Notes: generated from the sequence alone by a model not told the origin. Numbered from the stretch's first letter, positions 37,486 to 47,246 are shown. The stretch: DNA of 63,356 bases from Salinarimonas rosea DSM 21201 (GCF_000429045.1 NZ_AUBC01000026.1:1-63356); one strand, 5' to 3'. Translations and numbers: made by a program.

Positions 37486-38880
37486 ATGGACGAGCCGATC
37501 CTCGCGAGAGCCCGCTTCCGCCCGCCGGCGCCGACGCCCGGGCGCGCGCCCCCCGACCTGTTCGCCTTCCTGCGCCAGGCCCGCGACAACCCGCTCGCGA
37601 CCTGGACGAGGGACCATTTCGAGAAGCCCGTCGTCTACGGCAAGGGCGTGCTCGGGCGCGTGATGGTGCTGAGCGAGCCGAGCGCGATCCGCCACGTGCT
37701 CGTGGAGAATGCGCAGAACTACAGGAAGGACGCTCTGACCCGGCGCGTGCTGGCGCCGGGGCTCGGGCAGGGGCTGTTCACGGCCGAGGGCGAGGACTGG
37801 CGCGTGCTGCGCCGCACGCTCGCGCCGATGTTCTCTGCGCGCCACGTCGCCTCCTTCGGCGGGCCGATGGCGCAGGCGGCACACGTGCTCGGCCGCCGGC
37901 TGGTGCGTCGCGAGGGGCGCACGGTCGATGTCGCCGTCGAGACGACCCGGCTCACGCTCGACGTGCTCGAGCGCACGATCTTCACCCACGGCCTGAAGCA
38001 GGACCCCGACGCGCTCGGGCGCGCGATCACCCGGCTCTTCGCGGCGATCGGCCCGGTCGATCCGCTCGACGTGCTCGGCCTGCCCGAATGGCTGCCGCGG
38101 CTCGGGCGCATCCAGGCGCGCCCGGCGATCGCCTTCTTCGCCCGCGTGGTCGACGCGCTGATCGGCGGGCGCCGGGCGCTCGTCGAGAGCGGCGCGCCGG
38201 CACCGCGCGACCTGCTGACGCTGCTGCTCGAGGCCCGCGATCCGGAGACCGGGCAGGGGCTCGACGACCTCGACGTGCGCGCCAACATCGTCACCTTCAT
38301 CGGCGCCGGCCACGAGACCACCGCGAACGCGCTCACCTGGGCGCTCTACCTCGTCTCGCAGGCGCCCGACGTCCGCGCCCGGCTCGAGGCGGAGGTCGAT
38401 TCCGTCGCGGGAGACGAGCCGGTCGCGGCCGAGCACGCGGCCCTGCTGCCCTACACCAAGGCGGTGGTCGAGGAGACGATGCGGCTCTACCCGCCCGCCG
38501 CCTTCATGAGCCGCGAGGCCGTCGCGCAGGACCGCGTCGCCGGCATCCGGCTCCCGGCGGGGGCGATCGTGATGATCGCGCCCTGGGTGCTGCACCGCCA
38601 CGCGCTCCTGTGGGACGATCCCGCCGCCTTCGACCCGAGCCGCTTCCTCGGCGAGGCCCGCGCCCGCATCGACCGCTACGCCTACCTGCCCTTCGGCGCC
38701 GGCCCGCGGGTGTGCATCGGCAACACCTTCGCGGTGCAGGAGGCGGTGCTGGCGCTGGCCGAGATCGTCCGCGTCGCCCGCCTCGACCTCGCGCCCGGCA
38801 CCCGCGTCGAGCCGGTGCAGCGCGTGACGCTGCGCCCGCGCGAGGGGATGCCGATGCGGGTGAGCCGGCGGCGAGGCTGA
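37486..38880 (+). CDS. Cytochrome P450
   Basis: The 464-residue soluble P450 has all signature elements: I-helix GAGHETT near residue 275, ExxR in VVEETMRLYPP near 329, and the heme-ligand loop FGAGPRVCIG with Cys near residue 409. N-terminal FLRQARDNPLATW and FTAEGEDWRVLRRTLAPMF resemble fatty-acid or alkane-hydroxylating bacterial P450s of the CYP102/CYP1xx type. No reductase or ferredoxin gene is adjacent. ATG 37486 has GGAG five bases upstream. It is divergent from fumC. Confidence 0.93.
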   Translation: MDEPILARARFRPPAPTPGRAPPDLFAFLRQARDNPLATWTRDHFEKPVVYGKGVLGRVMVLSEPSAIRHVLVENAQNYRKDALTRRVLAPGLGQGLFTAEGEDWRVLRRTLAPMFSARHVASFGGPMAQAAHVLGRRLVRREGRTVDVAVETTRLTLDVLERTIFTHGLKQDPDALGRAITRLFAAIGPVDPLDVLGLPEWLPRLGRIQARPAIAFFARVVDALIGGRRALVESGAPAPRDLLTLLLEARDPETGQGLDDLDVRANIVTFIGAGHETTANALTWALYLVSQAPDVRARLEAEVDSVAGDEPVAAEHAALLPYTKAVVEETMRLYPPAAFMSREAVAQDRVAGIRLPAGAIVMIAPWVLHRHALLWDDPAAFDPSRFLGEARARIDRYAYLPFGAGPRVCIGNTFAVQEAVLALAEIVRVARLDLAPGTRVEPVQRVTLRPREGMPMRVSRRRG

Positions 38881-39027
38881 CGGACGGGCCTGCGATCGCT
38901 CACCCGGCCTCCGGCGCCCGCGCGACGGCGGCGTATGCCGTGCCGGTGTCGGCCAGCGGAGGTACGTGGGAACGATGTTGGTGTCGGCGCGTATGACCCT
39001 CCGGTTGCGGCGCGAGGGAGCAGCCCG

Positions 39028-40257
39028 GTGTCGAGGGAGCGGATCGCGAGGTACCTCTACGTCGGCCAGGGCGTCAGCAGCCTCGGCGACGGCGTGTGGT
39101 TCGCCATATGGGCCATCTACCTGACGGAGATCGTCGCCATCGCGCCGTCGACCCTCGGCATCGTCGTCGCCGCCTGCGGGATCGTCGGCATCCTCCTCGC
39201 CTATCCGCTCGGCGTCGCCGCGGACAGGTTCTCTCCGCGCGACATCCTCGTCCTCGTCACCCTGGTGCGCGGCGCCGCGATGATCGGCTTCAGCCTGATC
39301 GAGGGCGTGGTCGGCCTCGCCTTCGCCGCGCTCGGGTTCTTCGGCACGCAGAGCGCCGCGACGGGGGTCCGCACGGCCCTCGTCTGCGCGCTGTTCGACA
39401 CGGAGCGTCAGCTCGACGTGCTCGCCCGCACCCGCGTCGTGCAGCATGTCGGGTACGCGGCGGGCGCCGGCATCGGCGCGCTGGTGCTCGCGGCGAGCGA
39501 TCCGTGGGCGTTCCGGGCCGCGCTCCTCGGCAACGCCGTGAGCTTCGCGGTCCTCGCCGGCCTGACCGCCGTGCTGCCGCGAGCCCGCGGCGAAACGACG
39601 GAGCCGGGCTCGGACGCGGCCGTCCTCGAGGACGTCCCCTATGCCGCGCTGATGGCGCTGACCGCCGTGATGGCCCTGAGCTGGGCGCTGATGTCGACCG
39701 CCCTGCCGCTGTGGACCCGAAACCATACGGAAGCGCCCGTCTGGCTGGCGGCGCTCCTGTTCGGGCTGACCGCCCTCCTCACCGTGGCCTTCCAGGTGCC
39801 GGTCGTACGCCGCGTCGGCACTGTCGCGCGCGGCGCCCGCGCCGGCGTTCTCGCGGGGGTACTGCTGGCGGGAGGCTGCCTGCTGTTCCTCGCGAGCGGC
39901 CGGGTCGGCGCGGGGCCGGCGGCGATGCTCCTGATCGTGGGGACGCTCGTCGTCGTCGGGGGCGAGCTGTACTTCGTCGGCTCCCGCTGGGCGCTCTCGC
40001 TCGGCTTGATAAACCCGCGGCTCAAGGGGCGCTACCAGGGCGTCGCGGCCTCGATGGAGGCCATGATCACGGCGGTCGGGCCCGCGGTGATGACGATGGT
40101 CGTGACGGCGAGCGGCATCGGCTGGATCCTGCTCGCCGCGCTCTTCCTCGCCGCCGGCCTGGGGACGCCGCTCCTCACCCGCTGGGCGCAGGCGCAGCGA
40201 TCCTTCGCCCCGGAGACCCGAGCGCCCGCCGCGGCGCGCGCACCGCGTACCCCCTGA
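39028..40257 (+). CDS. MFS transporter (12 TM, MFS_3-like)
   Basis: The 409-residue integral membrane protein starts at GTG 39028 (GAGGGAG site). It begins ARYLYVGQGVSSLGDGVWFA, typical of the MFS subgroup that includes drug and macrolide exporters. The conserved loop 2-3 is GVAADRFSPRDILVL. The charged central loop (RARGETTEPGSDAAVLED) splits two sets of six helices. The substrate is unknown. It follows the P450 gene on the same strand with 147 bp between. Confidence 0.87.
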   Translation: MSRERIARYLYVGQGVSSLGDGVWFAIWAIYLTEIVAIAPSTLGIVVAACGIVGILLAYPLGVAADRFSPRDILVLVTLVRGAAMIGFSLIEGVVGLAFAALGFFGTQSAATGVRTALVCALFDTERQLDVLARTRVVQHVGYAAGAGIGALVLAASDPWAFRAALLGNAVSFAVLAGLTAVLPRARGETTEPGSDAAVLEDVPYAALMALTAVMALSWALMSTALPLWTRNHTEAPVWLAALLFGLTALLTVAFQVPVVRRVGTVARGARAGVLAGVLLAGGCLLFLASGRVGAGPAAMLLIVGTLVVVGGELYFVGSRWALSLGLINPRLKGRYQGVAASMEAMITAVGPAVMTMVVTASGIGWILLAALFLAAGLGTPLLTRWAQAQRSFAPETRAPAAARAPRTP

Positions 40258-40293
40258 GGCGCCGAGCCTGCGGCGAGCCCGCTCCGCGGCGCC

Positions 40294-41007
40294 CTACATC
40301 ACCGCGATCTCCCGCTCCACCACGATCTCCTCGGGCGTCACCCGGCAGACGAAGGCGTGCGTCTCGACGCCCGCTTCCCGCGCGCGGGCCCAGGCGGCGG
40401 CGTAGGCCGGATCGATGTCGGCGGCGGGGGTGAAGCGCCGGGCGTCCATCTGCACGATGGTGACGAGCGCCGCGCGCGCGCCGTCGCGGACCATGGCGGC
40501 GAGCTCGTCGAGATGGCGGGCGGAGCGCGCGGCGATGCAGTCGGGGAACTCGGCGATCCCGTCGTCGCGCATCAGGTGGCAGTTCTTCACCTCGAGGTAG
40601 AGCGGCGGCAGGCCGTCCCCCTCGAGCAGGAAGTCGACGCGGCTGCGCGTCCCGTAGGCCACTTCCGGGCGCACGCGCGCGTAGTCCCGGAACGGCGCGA
40701 GCGCCCCCGCGGCCAGCGCCTCGGCGACGAGCCGGTTCGGCGTCGCCGTATTGACGCCCACGAGCCGCGCCGCGCCCCCGCGCATCGGCGCCGCCTCGAC
40801 GATCTCCCAGGACCAGGCGAGCTTGCGCTTGGGGTTGGTGGAGGCCGACAGCCAGATCCGCGCCCCCGGCTCCGCCAGCCCCAGCATGGCGCCGGGATTG
40901 GCCACGTGCGCGGTCGCTTCCGTGCCGTCCGGCAGCACGACGTCGGCGAGAAAGCGCTTGTAGCGGCGGAGAAGGCGGGCCTCGACGAGGGGGACGGGGA
41001 AGCGCAT
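40294..41007 (-). CDS. sfsA: Sugar fermentation stimulation protein SfsA
   Basis: The 237-residue protein shows SfsA motifs: LVEARLLRRYKRFLADVVL, AHVANPGAMLGL, TNPKRKLAWSWE, GVNTATPNRLVAEAL, and the nuclease-like core RSRVDFLLEGDGLPPLYLEVKNC. SfsA is a putative nucleic-acid-binding or nuclease-fold protein first linked to maltose metabolism, and its actual role is unclear. ATG 41007 is the natural start, although no strong ribosome site is seen. Confidence 0.93.
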   Translation of the reverse strand: MRFPVPLVEARLLRRYKRFLADVVLPDGTEATAHVANPGAMLGLAEPGARIWLSASTNPKRKLAWSWEIVEAAPMRGGAARLVGVNTATPNRLVAEALAAGALAPFRDYARVRPEVAYGTRSRVDFLLEGDGLPPLYLEVKNCHLMRDDGIAEFPDCIAARSARHLDELAAMVRDGARAALVTIVQMDARRFTPAADIDPAYAAAWARAREAGVETHAFVCRVTPEEIVVEREIAVM

Positions 41008-41164
41008 CGGGCGGTGGTAGCGCGCGGGGGAGGGGAGGGCAACCGGAGCGCCGCCCGCGCGCCCTGCATCGTCGCCATCCGGGTCGCCCCGCCCCTCTCG
41101 CGGCCTCGCGTGCCCTTGCTCCCCGCAGCCCCCGGCGCTAAAGCCTCTGCACGAGGTGCCAAGC

Positions 41165-41923
41165 ATGAGCGAGAGCGTCGGCGAGAGCGTCACCGCGGCG
41201 ATCCTGGTGATCGGCGACGAGATCCTGTCCGGGCGGACCAAGGACAAGAACATCGGCCACATCGCCGAGTATCTCGGCGCGCTCGGCATCGACCTGCGCG
41301 AGGTGCGGGTCGTCCCGGACGTCGAGGACGAGATCGTCGCGGCCGTGAACGCGCTGCGGGCGCGCTTCGACTATCTCTTCACCACCGGCGGCATCGGCCC
41401 CACCCACGACGACATCACCGCCGACAGCGTCGCGAAGGCGCTCGGACGGGCGATCGACATCGACCCGCGCGCGGTGGCGATGATGCGCGAGCGCTACGCC
41501 GAGGGCGAGCTCAATGCCGCGCGCCTGCGCATGGCGCGCATCCCCGAGGGCGCCGAGCTGATCGAGAACCCGATCTCGAAGGCGCCGGGCTTCATGGTCG
41601 AGAACGTGATCGTCATGGCCGGCGTGCCCTCGATCATGCAGGCCATGCTCGACGCCGTCGCGCCGCGGCTGCGCACCGGAGCACGCATGTGCGTCGAGAC
41701 GCTCGACGCCGGGGGGCTCGCGGAGGGCAGCTACGCCGAGGCGCTGGCGGAGCTCGCGGGCTCGCATCCCGGCGTGTCGATCGGCTCCTATCCCTCCTTC
41801 ACCGGCGGGGGCTTCCGCAACCAGATCGTCCTGCGCGGGCGCGAGGCGGCGGCGGTGGAGGGCGCGGCGCGGGACGTCCGCGCGCTCCTCTCCCGGCTCA
41901 CGTCGGACAACGCCCCCATCTGA
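41165..41923 (+). CDS. CinA-type/molybdopterin-binding (MoCF) domain protein
   Basis: The 252-residue protein consists of the N-terminal CinA domain only: [40 protein letters not shown], and [22 protein letters not shown]. Family members without the C-terminal NMN-deamidase domain are common in alphaproteobacteria. Related proteins hydrolyse ADP-ribose or other nucleotides. It lies directly upstream of gpt (41 bp), perhaps in an operon for nucleotide salvage. Confidence 0.92.
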   Translation: MSESVGESVTAAILVIGDEILSGRTKDKNIGHIAEYLGALGIDLREVRVVPDVEDEIVAAVNALRARFDYLFTTGGIGPTHDDITADSVAKALGRAIDIDPRAVAMMRERYAEGELNAARLRMARIPEGAELIENPISKAPGFMVENVIVMAGVPSIMQAMLDAVAPRLRTGARMCVETLDAGGLAEGSYAEALAELAGSHPGVSIGSYPSFTGGGFRNQIVLRGREAAAVEGAARDVRALLSRLTSDNAPI

Positions 41924-41963
41924 CCCGCATCGCCGTCGCCCGCCCGAGAGAAGGCCCGCCGCC

Positions 41964-42470
41964 ATGACGCCTCCGACCCCCAAGGCCTTTCCCGTCTCCT
42001 GGGATCAGTTCCACCGCGACGCCCGGGCGCTGGCCTGGCGCCTCGCCGAGAGCGGCCCCTTCGAGGCCATCGTCTGCATCACCCGCGGGGGGCTCGTGCC
42101 GGCGGCGATCGTGGCCCGCGAGCTCGAGATCCGGATGATCGAGAGCGTCTGCATCGCGAGCTACCACGAGTACAAGAGCCAGGGCGGGCTCCAGGTGCTC
42201 AAGGAGATCGCGCCGGCCGTGCGTGCGCTCGGCGACGGTCAGGGCAAGGGCGTGCTCGTCATCGACGACCTCGTCGACACGGGCAAGACCGCCCGCGTGG
42301 TGCGCGACATGCTGCCCAACGCGCACTTCGCCACCGTCTACGCCAAGCCCGCCGGGCGCCCGCTCGTCGACACGTTCATCACCGAGGTGAGCCAGGACAC
42401 CTGGATCTACTTCCCCTGGGATCTCGGCTACGCCTTCCAGCCCCCGATCCGCGACGGCGCGCCGGGGTGA
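41964..42470 (+). CDS. gpt: Xanthine phosphoribosyltransferase
   Basis: Gpt converts xanthine and guanine to nucleotides using PRPP. The 168-residue type I phosphoribosyltransferase has [48 protein letters not shown], the PRPP motif [14 protein letters not shown], and [15 protein letters not shown] near the C-terminus. The layout is nearly the same as E. coli Gpt, with some 15 extra residues. AGAAGG precedes the ATG. Confidence 0.95.
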   Translation: MTPPTPKAFPVSWDQFHRDARALAWRLAESGPFEAIVCITRGGLVPAAIVARELEIRMIESVCIASYHEYKSQGGLQVLKEIAPAVRALGDGQGKGVLVIDDLVDTGKTARVVRDMLPNAHFATVYAKPAGRPLVDTFITEVSQDTWIYFPWDLGYAFQPPIRDGAPG

Positions 42471-42538
42471 TGCGCGCAGGCGGGGGACGCCGCCGGCGTC
42501 ACATCGCTCGTGACGGAACGACGGCCGCGCTTTCGCGG

Positions 42539-42566
42539 TTGTCGCGGCGGGGCTTCGCCATACAAT
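42539..42566 (+). promoter_or_regulatory. Probable sigma-70 promoter giving a leaderless transcript
   Basis: TTGTCG (42539-42544) and TACAAT (42561-42566) have a 16-bp spacer. The ATG of the following gene is at 42573, seven bases after the -10 box, where transcription would start. No Shine-Dalgarno sequence is present, which fits a leaderless mRNA. Confidence 0.5.
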
Positions 42567-42572
42567 TCCATC

Positions 42573-44144
42573 ATGCCGCACACTGATCCTCTCCGCCGTC
42601 CCGATCGTCTGCGCCGGAACCTGTTCGGCGCACTCGTCGCCGCGCGCGGGCGCTTCGGGAAGACCTTCGTCATCCTGGAGGATCAGCAGCGCCAGCCGCT
42701 GACCTACCAGCGGCTCGTGCTCGGGGCCCTCCTGCTCGGCCGCAAGCTCGCCGTCGGCACGCGGCCCGGGGAGCGCGTGGCGCTGATGATGCCGAGCGTG
42801 CAGGCGGCCGCCGTGGCGCTCTTCGGGCTCAACGTGATGGGCCGCGTCGCGGCGATGCTCAACTTCACCGCCGGTGCGCGCAACCTGCGCGCCGCCTGCG
42901 AGACGGCGGCGATCTCGACGATCGTCACCTCCCGCAAGTTCATCGAGGACGGCGGGCTCGACGAGCCGCTCGCGGCCATCGCGGAGGGACGCCGGGTCGT
43001 CTACCTCGAGGACGTGCGCGCCGGCATCACCAGCCTCGACAAGATCCGCGCGCTCCTCGACGCGCTGTTTCGCGCCAAGTCCATCGCCGCGCGCGCGGGC
43101 GGGCCGGACGACCCCGCCGTGATCCTGTTCACCTCGGGGGCGGAGGGCGCGCCCAAGGCCGTGTGCCTGACGAACGCCAACGTCATCGCCAACGCCGTTC
43201 AGATCGCCGAGCACGCCGGCGACGCGCTGACGCCGGCGGACACGATTTTCTCGCCGCTGCCGATCTTCCATTCCTTCGGGCTCACGGCCGGTCTCGTGCT
43301 CGGCCTGCTCAACGGCTACAAGGTCGTGCTCTACCCGAGCCCGCTGCACTACCGCATGATTCCAAAGCTCATCGCGGGCACGAAGGCGACCTTCCTCCTC
43401 GCCACCGACACCTTCCTGCAGGGCTACGCCCGCGCGGCGGGGGAGGGCGATCTCGCGAGCCTGCGCTACGTCATCGCCGGCGCCGAGCGCATCAAGGAGG
43501 AGACGCGGCGGCTCTATGCCGGGACCGGGGCGGAGATCCTGGAGGGCTACGGCGCCACCGAGTGCGCGCCGGTCCTCGCCTGCAACCTGCCGAGCCGAAA
43601 TCGCCACGGCTCGGTCGGCCCCTTCCTGCCGAGCGTCGAGTGGCGGCTCGAGCCCGTCGAGGGCATCCACCAGGCCGGGCGGCTGGTGGTGCGCGGACCC
43701 AACGTCATGGCCGGCTACCTCGCGGCCGACGGGTCCGGGCGCATCGACCGGCCGCCGGACGGCTGGTACGACACCGGCGACATCGTCTCGGTCGAGGACG
43801 GCTTCGTGACGATCCGGGGGCGCGCCAAGCGCTTCGCCAAGATCGGCGGGGAGATGATCTCGCTCGCCGCGGTGGAGACGATGGTCCAGGAGCTCTGGCC
43901 CGAGCACGACCACGTCGTCGTCGCCCTGCCGGACGCCCGCAAGGGCGAGCAGCTCGTCCTGGTCACCGACGAGCCCGACGCGGACCGCGACGCCGTCCTG
44001 GCGCATGCGCGGGAGCGGGGCTTTCCGGAGCTGTGGGCGCCGCGTGCGGTCCTCGTCGTCGCCGCGGTCCCGGTGCTGGGATCGGGCAAGATCGACCACG
44101 TCGCGACCGCCGAAATGGCCCGGTCGTTACTTCCGATGCTGTAA
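42573..44144 (+). CDS. AMP-binding acyl-CoA/acyl-ACP synthetase (Aas C-domain-like)
   Basis: The 523-residue adenylating enzyme resembles the ligase half of Aas. It has PLTYQRLVLGALLLGRKLA, MPSVQAAAVALFGLNVMGRVAAMLN, and the phosphate loop FTSGAEGAPKAV near residue 186, where the usual Ser/Thr after TSG is Ala. It also has PIFHSFGLTAGLVLGL, EGYGATECAPVL, GWYDTGD, and GRAKRFAKIGGEMISL. No acyltransferase domain is attached. It probably activates long-chain fatty acids for phospholipid remodelling. Confidence 0.88.
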   Translation: MPHTDPLRRPDRLRRNLFGALVAARGRFGKTFVILEDQQRQPLTYQRLVLGALLLGRKLAVGTRPGERVALMMPSVQAAAVALFGLNVMGRVAAMLNFTAGARNLRAACETAAISTIVTSRKFIEDGGLDEPLAAIAEGRRVVYLEDVRAGITSLDKIRALLDALFRAKSIAARAGGPDDPAVILFTSGAEGAPKAVCLTNANVIANAVQIAEHAGDALTPADTIFSPLPIFHSFGLTAGLVLGLLNGYKVVLYPSPLHYRMIPKLIAGTKATFLLATDTFLQGYARAAGEGDLASLRYVIAGAERIKEETRRLYAGTGAEILEGYGATECAPVLACNLPSRNRHGSVGPFLPSVEWRLEPVEGIHQAGRLVVRGPNVMAGYLAADGSGRIDRPPDGWYDTGDIVSVEDGFVTIRGRAKRFAKIGGEMISLAAVETMVQELWPEHDHVVVALPDARKGEQLVLVTDEPDADRDAVLAHARERGFPELWAPRAVLVVAAVPVLGSGKIDHVATAEMARSLLPML

Positions 44145-44146
44145 AA

Positions 44147-44398
44147 TCAGGCGCGCGGCACGGCGTCCGAGTAGGCGGGAACCTCGGCGATCGAGAAGCG
44201 CGTCTCGATCCGCCGGTCCGGCGCGGTGCGCGCCCAGAACCCGCGGCCCCTGTCGAAGCCGAGGCTGGGAAACGCCGAGAGCTTGTCGAGGATGAAGGCG
44301 ACGGCGTCCTCGTGGCGCCCGAACGCCTCCGGGAACGCATCGGTCTCCACCGTCCGCTCGTCCGGTCCCACGACGCGCCAGGTGACGGTGTAGGCCAT
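44147..44398 (-). CDS. Unknown small protein
   Basis: The 83-residue protein begins MAYTVTWRVVGPDERTVETD and has the pattern of a small alpha/beta domain with GFDRGRGFWAR in the middle. GAGGAGG stands six bases before the ATG, so translation is well supported. No family is recognised. Its stop is two bases from the opposing synthetase gene's end. Confidence 0.7.
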   Translation of the reverse strand: MAYTVTWRVVGPDERTVETDAFPEAFGRHEDAVAFILDKLSAFPSLGFDRGRGFWARTAPDRRIETRFSIAEVPAYSDAVPRA

Positions 44399-44646
44399 GG
44401 CCACCTCCTCGATTTCCGTTGGTGTAAGGATAGCGGCTCGCGGCGTCCCGTCCAGGACGAAGTCGTCCGATGGTTTCCGATGTCTCGCGAAGTCGACGCA
44501 TGCCGTTGCGTCGCGCGCGAGGTCCTCCGGCCGCGCGGCACGCTGTGCGGGCGACGGACCGCATGCCTCCACTCATGAGTGTTGGTGGAACCGTCGGGAA
44601 CTCGTTAACGTCGAGCCGCCGACCCTCCTTCCCGCGATGCGATTCG

Positions 44647-45333
44647 ATGCTCGAAGAGGACCCGCCGCACTACCACGGCCATCGCGACCGCCTGCGCGCG
44701 CGGTTCATCGAGGTGGGCGGTGATTCGCTGCCCGACTACGAGCTGCTCGAGCTCGTGCTGTTCCGCTCGATCCCGCGGCGGGACGTGAAGCCGCTCGCCA
44801 AGGAGCTGGTCCGTCGCTTCGGCGGCTTCGCGGAGGTTCTCGGCGCCTCGCGCGGGCGCCTGTCGGAGGTGGGCGGGCTCGGAGAGGCGACGATCACCGA
44901 CCTGAAGATCCTCGAGGCGGCGAGCCGCCGGCTCGCCCGCGGGGCGATCGCCAAGCGCCCGGTGCTCTCGTCCTGGGCGGCGGTGCTGGAATATTGCCGA
45001 ACCGCGATGGCCTTCGCCGAGCGCGAGCAGTTCCGCATCCTGTTCCTCGACAAGAAGAACGCGCTCATCGCCGACGAGGTGCAGCAATCGGGGACGGTCG
45101 ACCACACGCCGGTCTACGTCCGCGAGGTCGTCAAGCGCGCGCTCGAGGTCTCGGCGACGGCGATCATCCTCGTCCACAATCACCCGTCCGGCGACCCCAC
45201 GCCGTCCTCCGCCGACGTGCGCATGACCCGCGAGATCGCGGATGCCGCCCGCCCGCTCGGCGTCGTCGTGCACGACCACATCATCGTGGGCCGCGACGGG
45301 CATGCGAGCCTCAAGGGGCTCAAGCTGATCTGA
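44647..45333 (+). CDS. radC: RadC/JAB-domain protein
   Basis: The 228-residue protein has an N-terminal helix-hairpin-helix-like UPF0758 domain ([24 protein letters not shown] and [15 protein letters not shown]). The C-terminal JAMM/MPN+ metalloprotease-fold domain has [15 protein letters not shown] near residues 176-189, with the His-His-Asp zinc ligands. The family was named for a supposed DNA-repair role that has since been questioned. ATG 44647 is chosen for conservation. ATG 44575 in frame is possible. Confidence 0.92.
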   Translation: MLEEDPPHYHGHRDRLRARFIEVGGDSLPDYELLELVLFRSIPRRDVKPLAKELVRRFGGFAEVLGASRGRLSEVGGLGEATITDLKILEAASRRLARGAIAKRPVLSSWAAVLEYCRTAMAFAEREQFRILFLDKKNALIADEVQQSGTVDHTPVYVREVVKRALEVSATAIILVHNHPSGDPTPSSADVRMTREIADAARPLGVVVHDHIIVGRDGHASLKGLKLI

Positions 45334-45364
45334 CCGCGGCGCGAGGCCCGCGGCCGCGCCGCCT

Positions 45365-45568
45365 TCAGTGGAGGCGGCGGCTCGCCAGGATGCGCACGGG
45401 CGCGGGCTGCGGGCGCATCAGCGTCCAGCCCAGGCGATCGAGCGCGATCGCGCGGCGCGCGACCTCCGCGGCACGGCCGGTAAAGCCCTCGTCGCGCAGG
45501 ATGCGGGCCTGCTTGACCATGACACGGGCGAGATCGAGGAGTCGGCGAGCCTTCTGTCGGGTCTGCAT
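45365..45568 (-). CDS. Unknown small basic helical protein
   Basis: The 67-residue protein from ATG 45568 reads MQTRQKARRLLDLARVMVK and continues with a helix ending RAAEVARRAIALDRLGW. It has an AAGGA site eight bases upstream. The pattern resembles a single TPR-like helix pair. No family is named with confidence. It is divergent from the FAD oxidoreductase gene. Confidence 0.6.
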   Translation of the reverse strand: MQTRQKARRLLDLARVMVKQARILRDEGFTGRAAEVARRAIALDRLGWTLMRPQPAPVRILASRRLH

Positions 45569-45760
45569 CGGTGTCGTCCTTCGTTGAGCCGGCGCGCGTG
45601 GCGCACGACCCGTATTCGCGAGTGTGCACCGCAGCGCACCATCCGCCAAGCGCGATCCGTGGCCCGGACTGCCGGAAGCGACGCCGCGCCGCAGGTCCGC
45701 GGAGGCCGGGCGCGCGTAGGCGGGAGCGTGTCGGTCGGTCGGGCGAGGAGCGGCGAAGGC

Positions 45761-46726
45761 GTGACGGAGCAAGGGATCCCGGGTGTCGCCGTGATCGGCG
45801 CGGGGCTCGCCGGCGTGATCGCCGCGCGCGACCTCGCGGCCGCCGGGCGAGGCGTTCACATTGTCGAGAAGAGCCGCGGCGCCGGCGGGCGCATGGCCAC
45901 CCGCCGGACCCGGGACGGCCTCGCCTTCGATCACGGTGCGCAGTACGTCCGCGCGCACGGCGCCGATTTCGCGGCGGAGATCGCGGCCTGGGCGGCGCGC
46001 GGCCTCGCCGCGCCCTGGGGCGAGGGGGACCGCTTCGTCGGCGTCCCGGCCATGAACGCGCCGGTGAAGGCGCTGGCCTCCGGCATGCCGCTCACGGTCG
46101 GGACGGCCGTCGCGGCGATCGAGGGCGTGCCCGGCCGCTGGGAGCTCGCCCTTGCGGACGGCGGGCGCCTCGGCCCGTTCGCGGCGGTGCTCGTGACCGC
46201 CCCCGCCCCGCAGGCGGCGGCGCTCCTCGCGCCCGTTGCGCCCGCGCTGGCCGAGGCCGCGGCCACGGCCCGCTACGCGCCCTGCCTCGCGCTGATGCTG
46301 GCCTTCGCGCCCGAGGCGCTCGCGCCGCCATGCGTCCCGGCGCAACGGCCCGACCATGCCTCGATCGCCTGGATCGCCGAGGAGGCGACGAAGCCGGGGC
46401 GCGCCGCCGGCGCCGAGCGCCGCGTCGTCGTGCACGCGACGCCGGGCTGGTCGCGTGCGCATCTGGAGGAGACGCCCGACGCCGTCGCACGTTCGCTGCT
46501 CGCGGAGGCGGCGCCGTTCCTCGCCGCCCGCGCGGCCCCGCTCCACGCGGTCGCGCACCGCTGGCGCTACGCCCTCGTCGAGGCGCCGGTCGGCCGCGCC
46601 TGCCTGTGGGACGCCGCGACCGGCCTCGGCGCGGCGGGCGATTGGTGCCTCGGCGGCCGCGTCGAGGCGGCCTACGACAGCGGCCGCGCGCTCGCCCGCG
46701 CGGTTCTCGGGGAGGGCGGCCGATGA
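45761..46726 (+). CDS. FAD/NAD(P)-binding oxidoreductase (renalase-like)
   Basis: The 321-residue flavoprotein has the dinucleotide-binding motif VAVIGAGLAGVIAARDLAAAG, the second FAD segment VEKSRGAGGRMATRR, and FDHGAQYVRAHG. The C-terminal GDWCLGGRVEAAYDSGRALA is the conserved FAD-contact region of renalase-like amine oxidases. The substrate is unknown. I chose GTG 45761, with GAGGAG upstream. GTG 45728 is an alternative. Its stop overlaps the next gene's ATG (ATGA). Confidence 0.88.
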   Translation: MTEQGIPGVAVIGAGLAGVIAARDLAAAGRGVHIVEKSRGAGGRMATRRTRDGLAFDHGAQYVRAHGADFAAEIAAWAARGLAAPWGEGDRFVGVPAMNAPVKALASGMPLTVGTAVAAIEGVPGRWELALADGGRLGPFAAVLVTAPAPQAAALLAPVAPALAEAAATARYAPCLALMLAFAPEALAPPCVPAQRPDHASIAWIAEEATKPGRAAGAERRVVVHATPGWSRAHLEETPDAVARSLLAEAAPFLAARAAPLHAVAHRWRYALVEAPVGRACLWDAATGLGAAGDWCLGGRVEAAYDSGRALARAVLGEGGR

Positions 46727-47121
46727 GCGGCGACGAACGAGCCACGGCGGCGGGAGAGCCGCCGGAGCTCACGGTCTACTACGACGGCGCCTGCCCGCTC
46801 TGCCGCGCCGAGATCGGGCACTATTCCCGCTGCCGCGGCGCCGAGCGCGTCGCCTTCGTCGACGTCTCGGACACCGCCGCCGATCCGGGGCCGGACCTGC
46901 CCCGCGACGCGGCGCTCGCGCGCTTCCACGTGCGCGATGCGCAGGGGCGCCTCGTCTCGGGCGCCGCCGGCTTCGCGCGGCTCTGGGGCGTGCTGCCGGC
47001 CTGGCGCCCGGCGGCGGCGCTCGCGCGCCTGCCGGGGGTGCGCACGCTCGTGGAGCTGGCCTATCGCGGGTTCCTGCCGCTGCGGCCGTACCTGGCGCGG
47101 ATGCTCGGGCGGCGTTCGTAG
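46723..47121 (+). CDS. DCC-family thiol-disulfide oxidoreductase (DUF393)
   Basis: The 132-residue protein has the DCC signature TVYYDGACPLCRAEIGHY with a CxxC pair, then FVDVSD, RFHVRDAQGRLVSGAAGFARLW, and the C-terminal LAYRGFLPLRPYLARML. These are thioredoxin-fold proteins of uncertain role. It begins in the stop codon of the FAD oxidoreductase, so the two are probably partners in one redox reaction. Confidence 0.9.
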   Translation: MSGDERATAAGEPPELTVYYDGACPLCRAEIGHYSRCRGAERVAFVDVSDTAADPGPDLPRDAALARFHVRDAQGRLVSGAAGFARLWGVLPAWRPAAALARLPGVRTLVELAYRGFLPLRPYLARMLGRRS

Positions 47122-47246
47122 CGCCACGGGAGCACAGCGGCGGACGCACGCATCTCCCCCTGTGCGAGGCGGGCCGAGATCAACCCTCCATTCAGGTTTC
47201 CGATTTACGAAACGGGACATGCCCGTATCGACGGAGACCTCACGCC

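Noticed and set aside
41898-44099. Long antisense frame opposite gpt and the acyl-CoA synthetase
   Set aside because: It is a shadow of the opposite-strand genes, with no ribosome site or recognisable domain.
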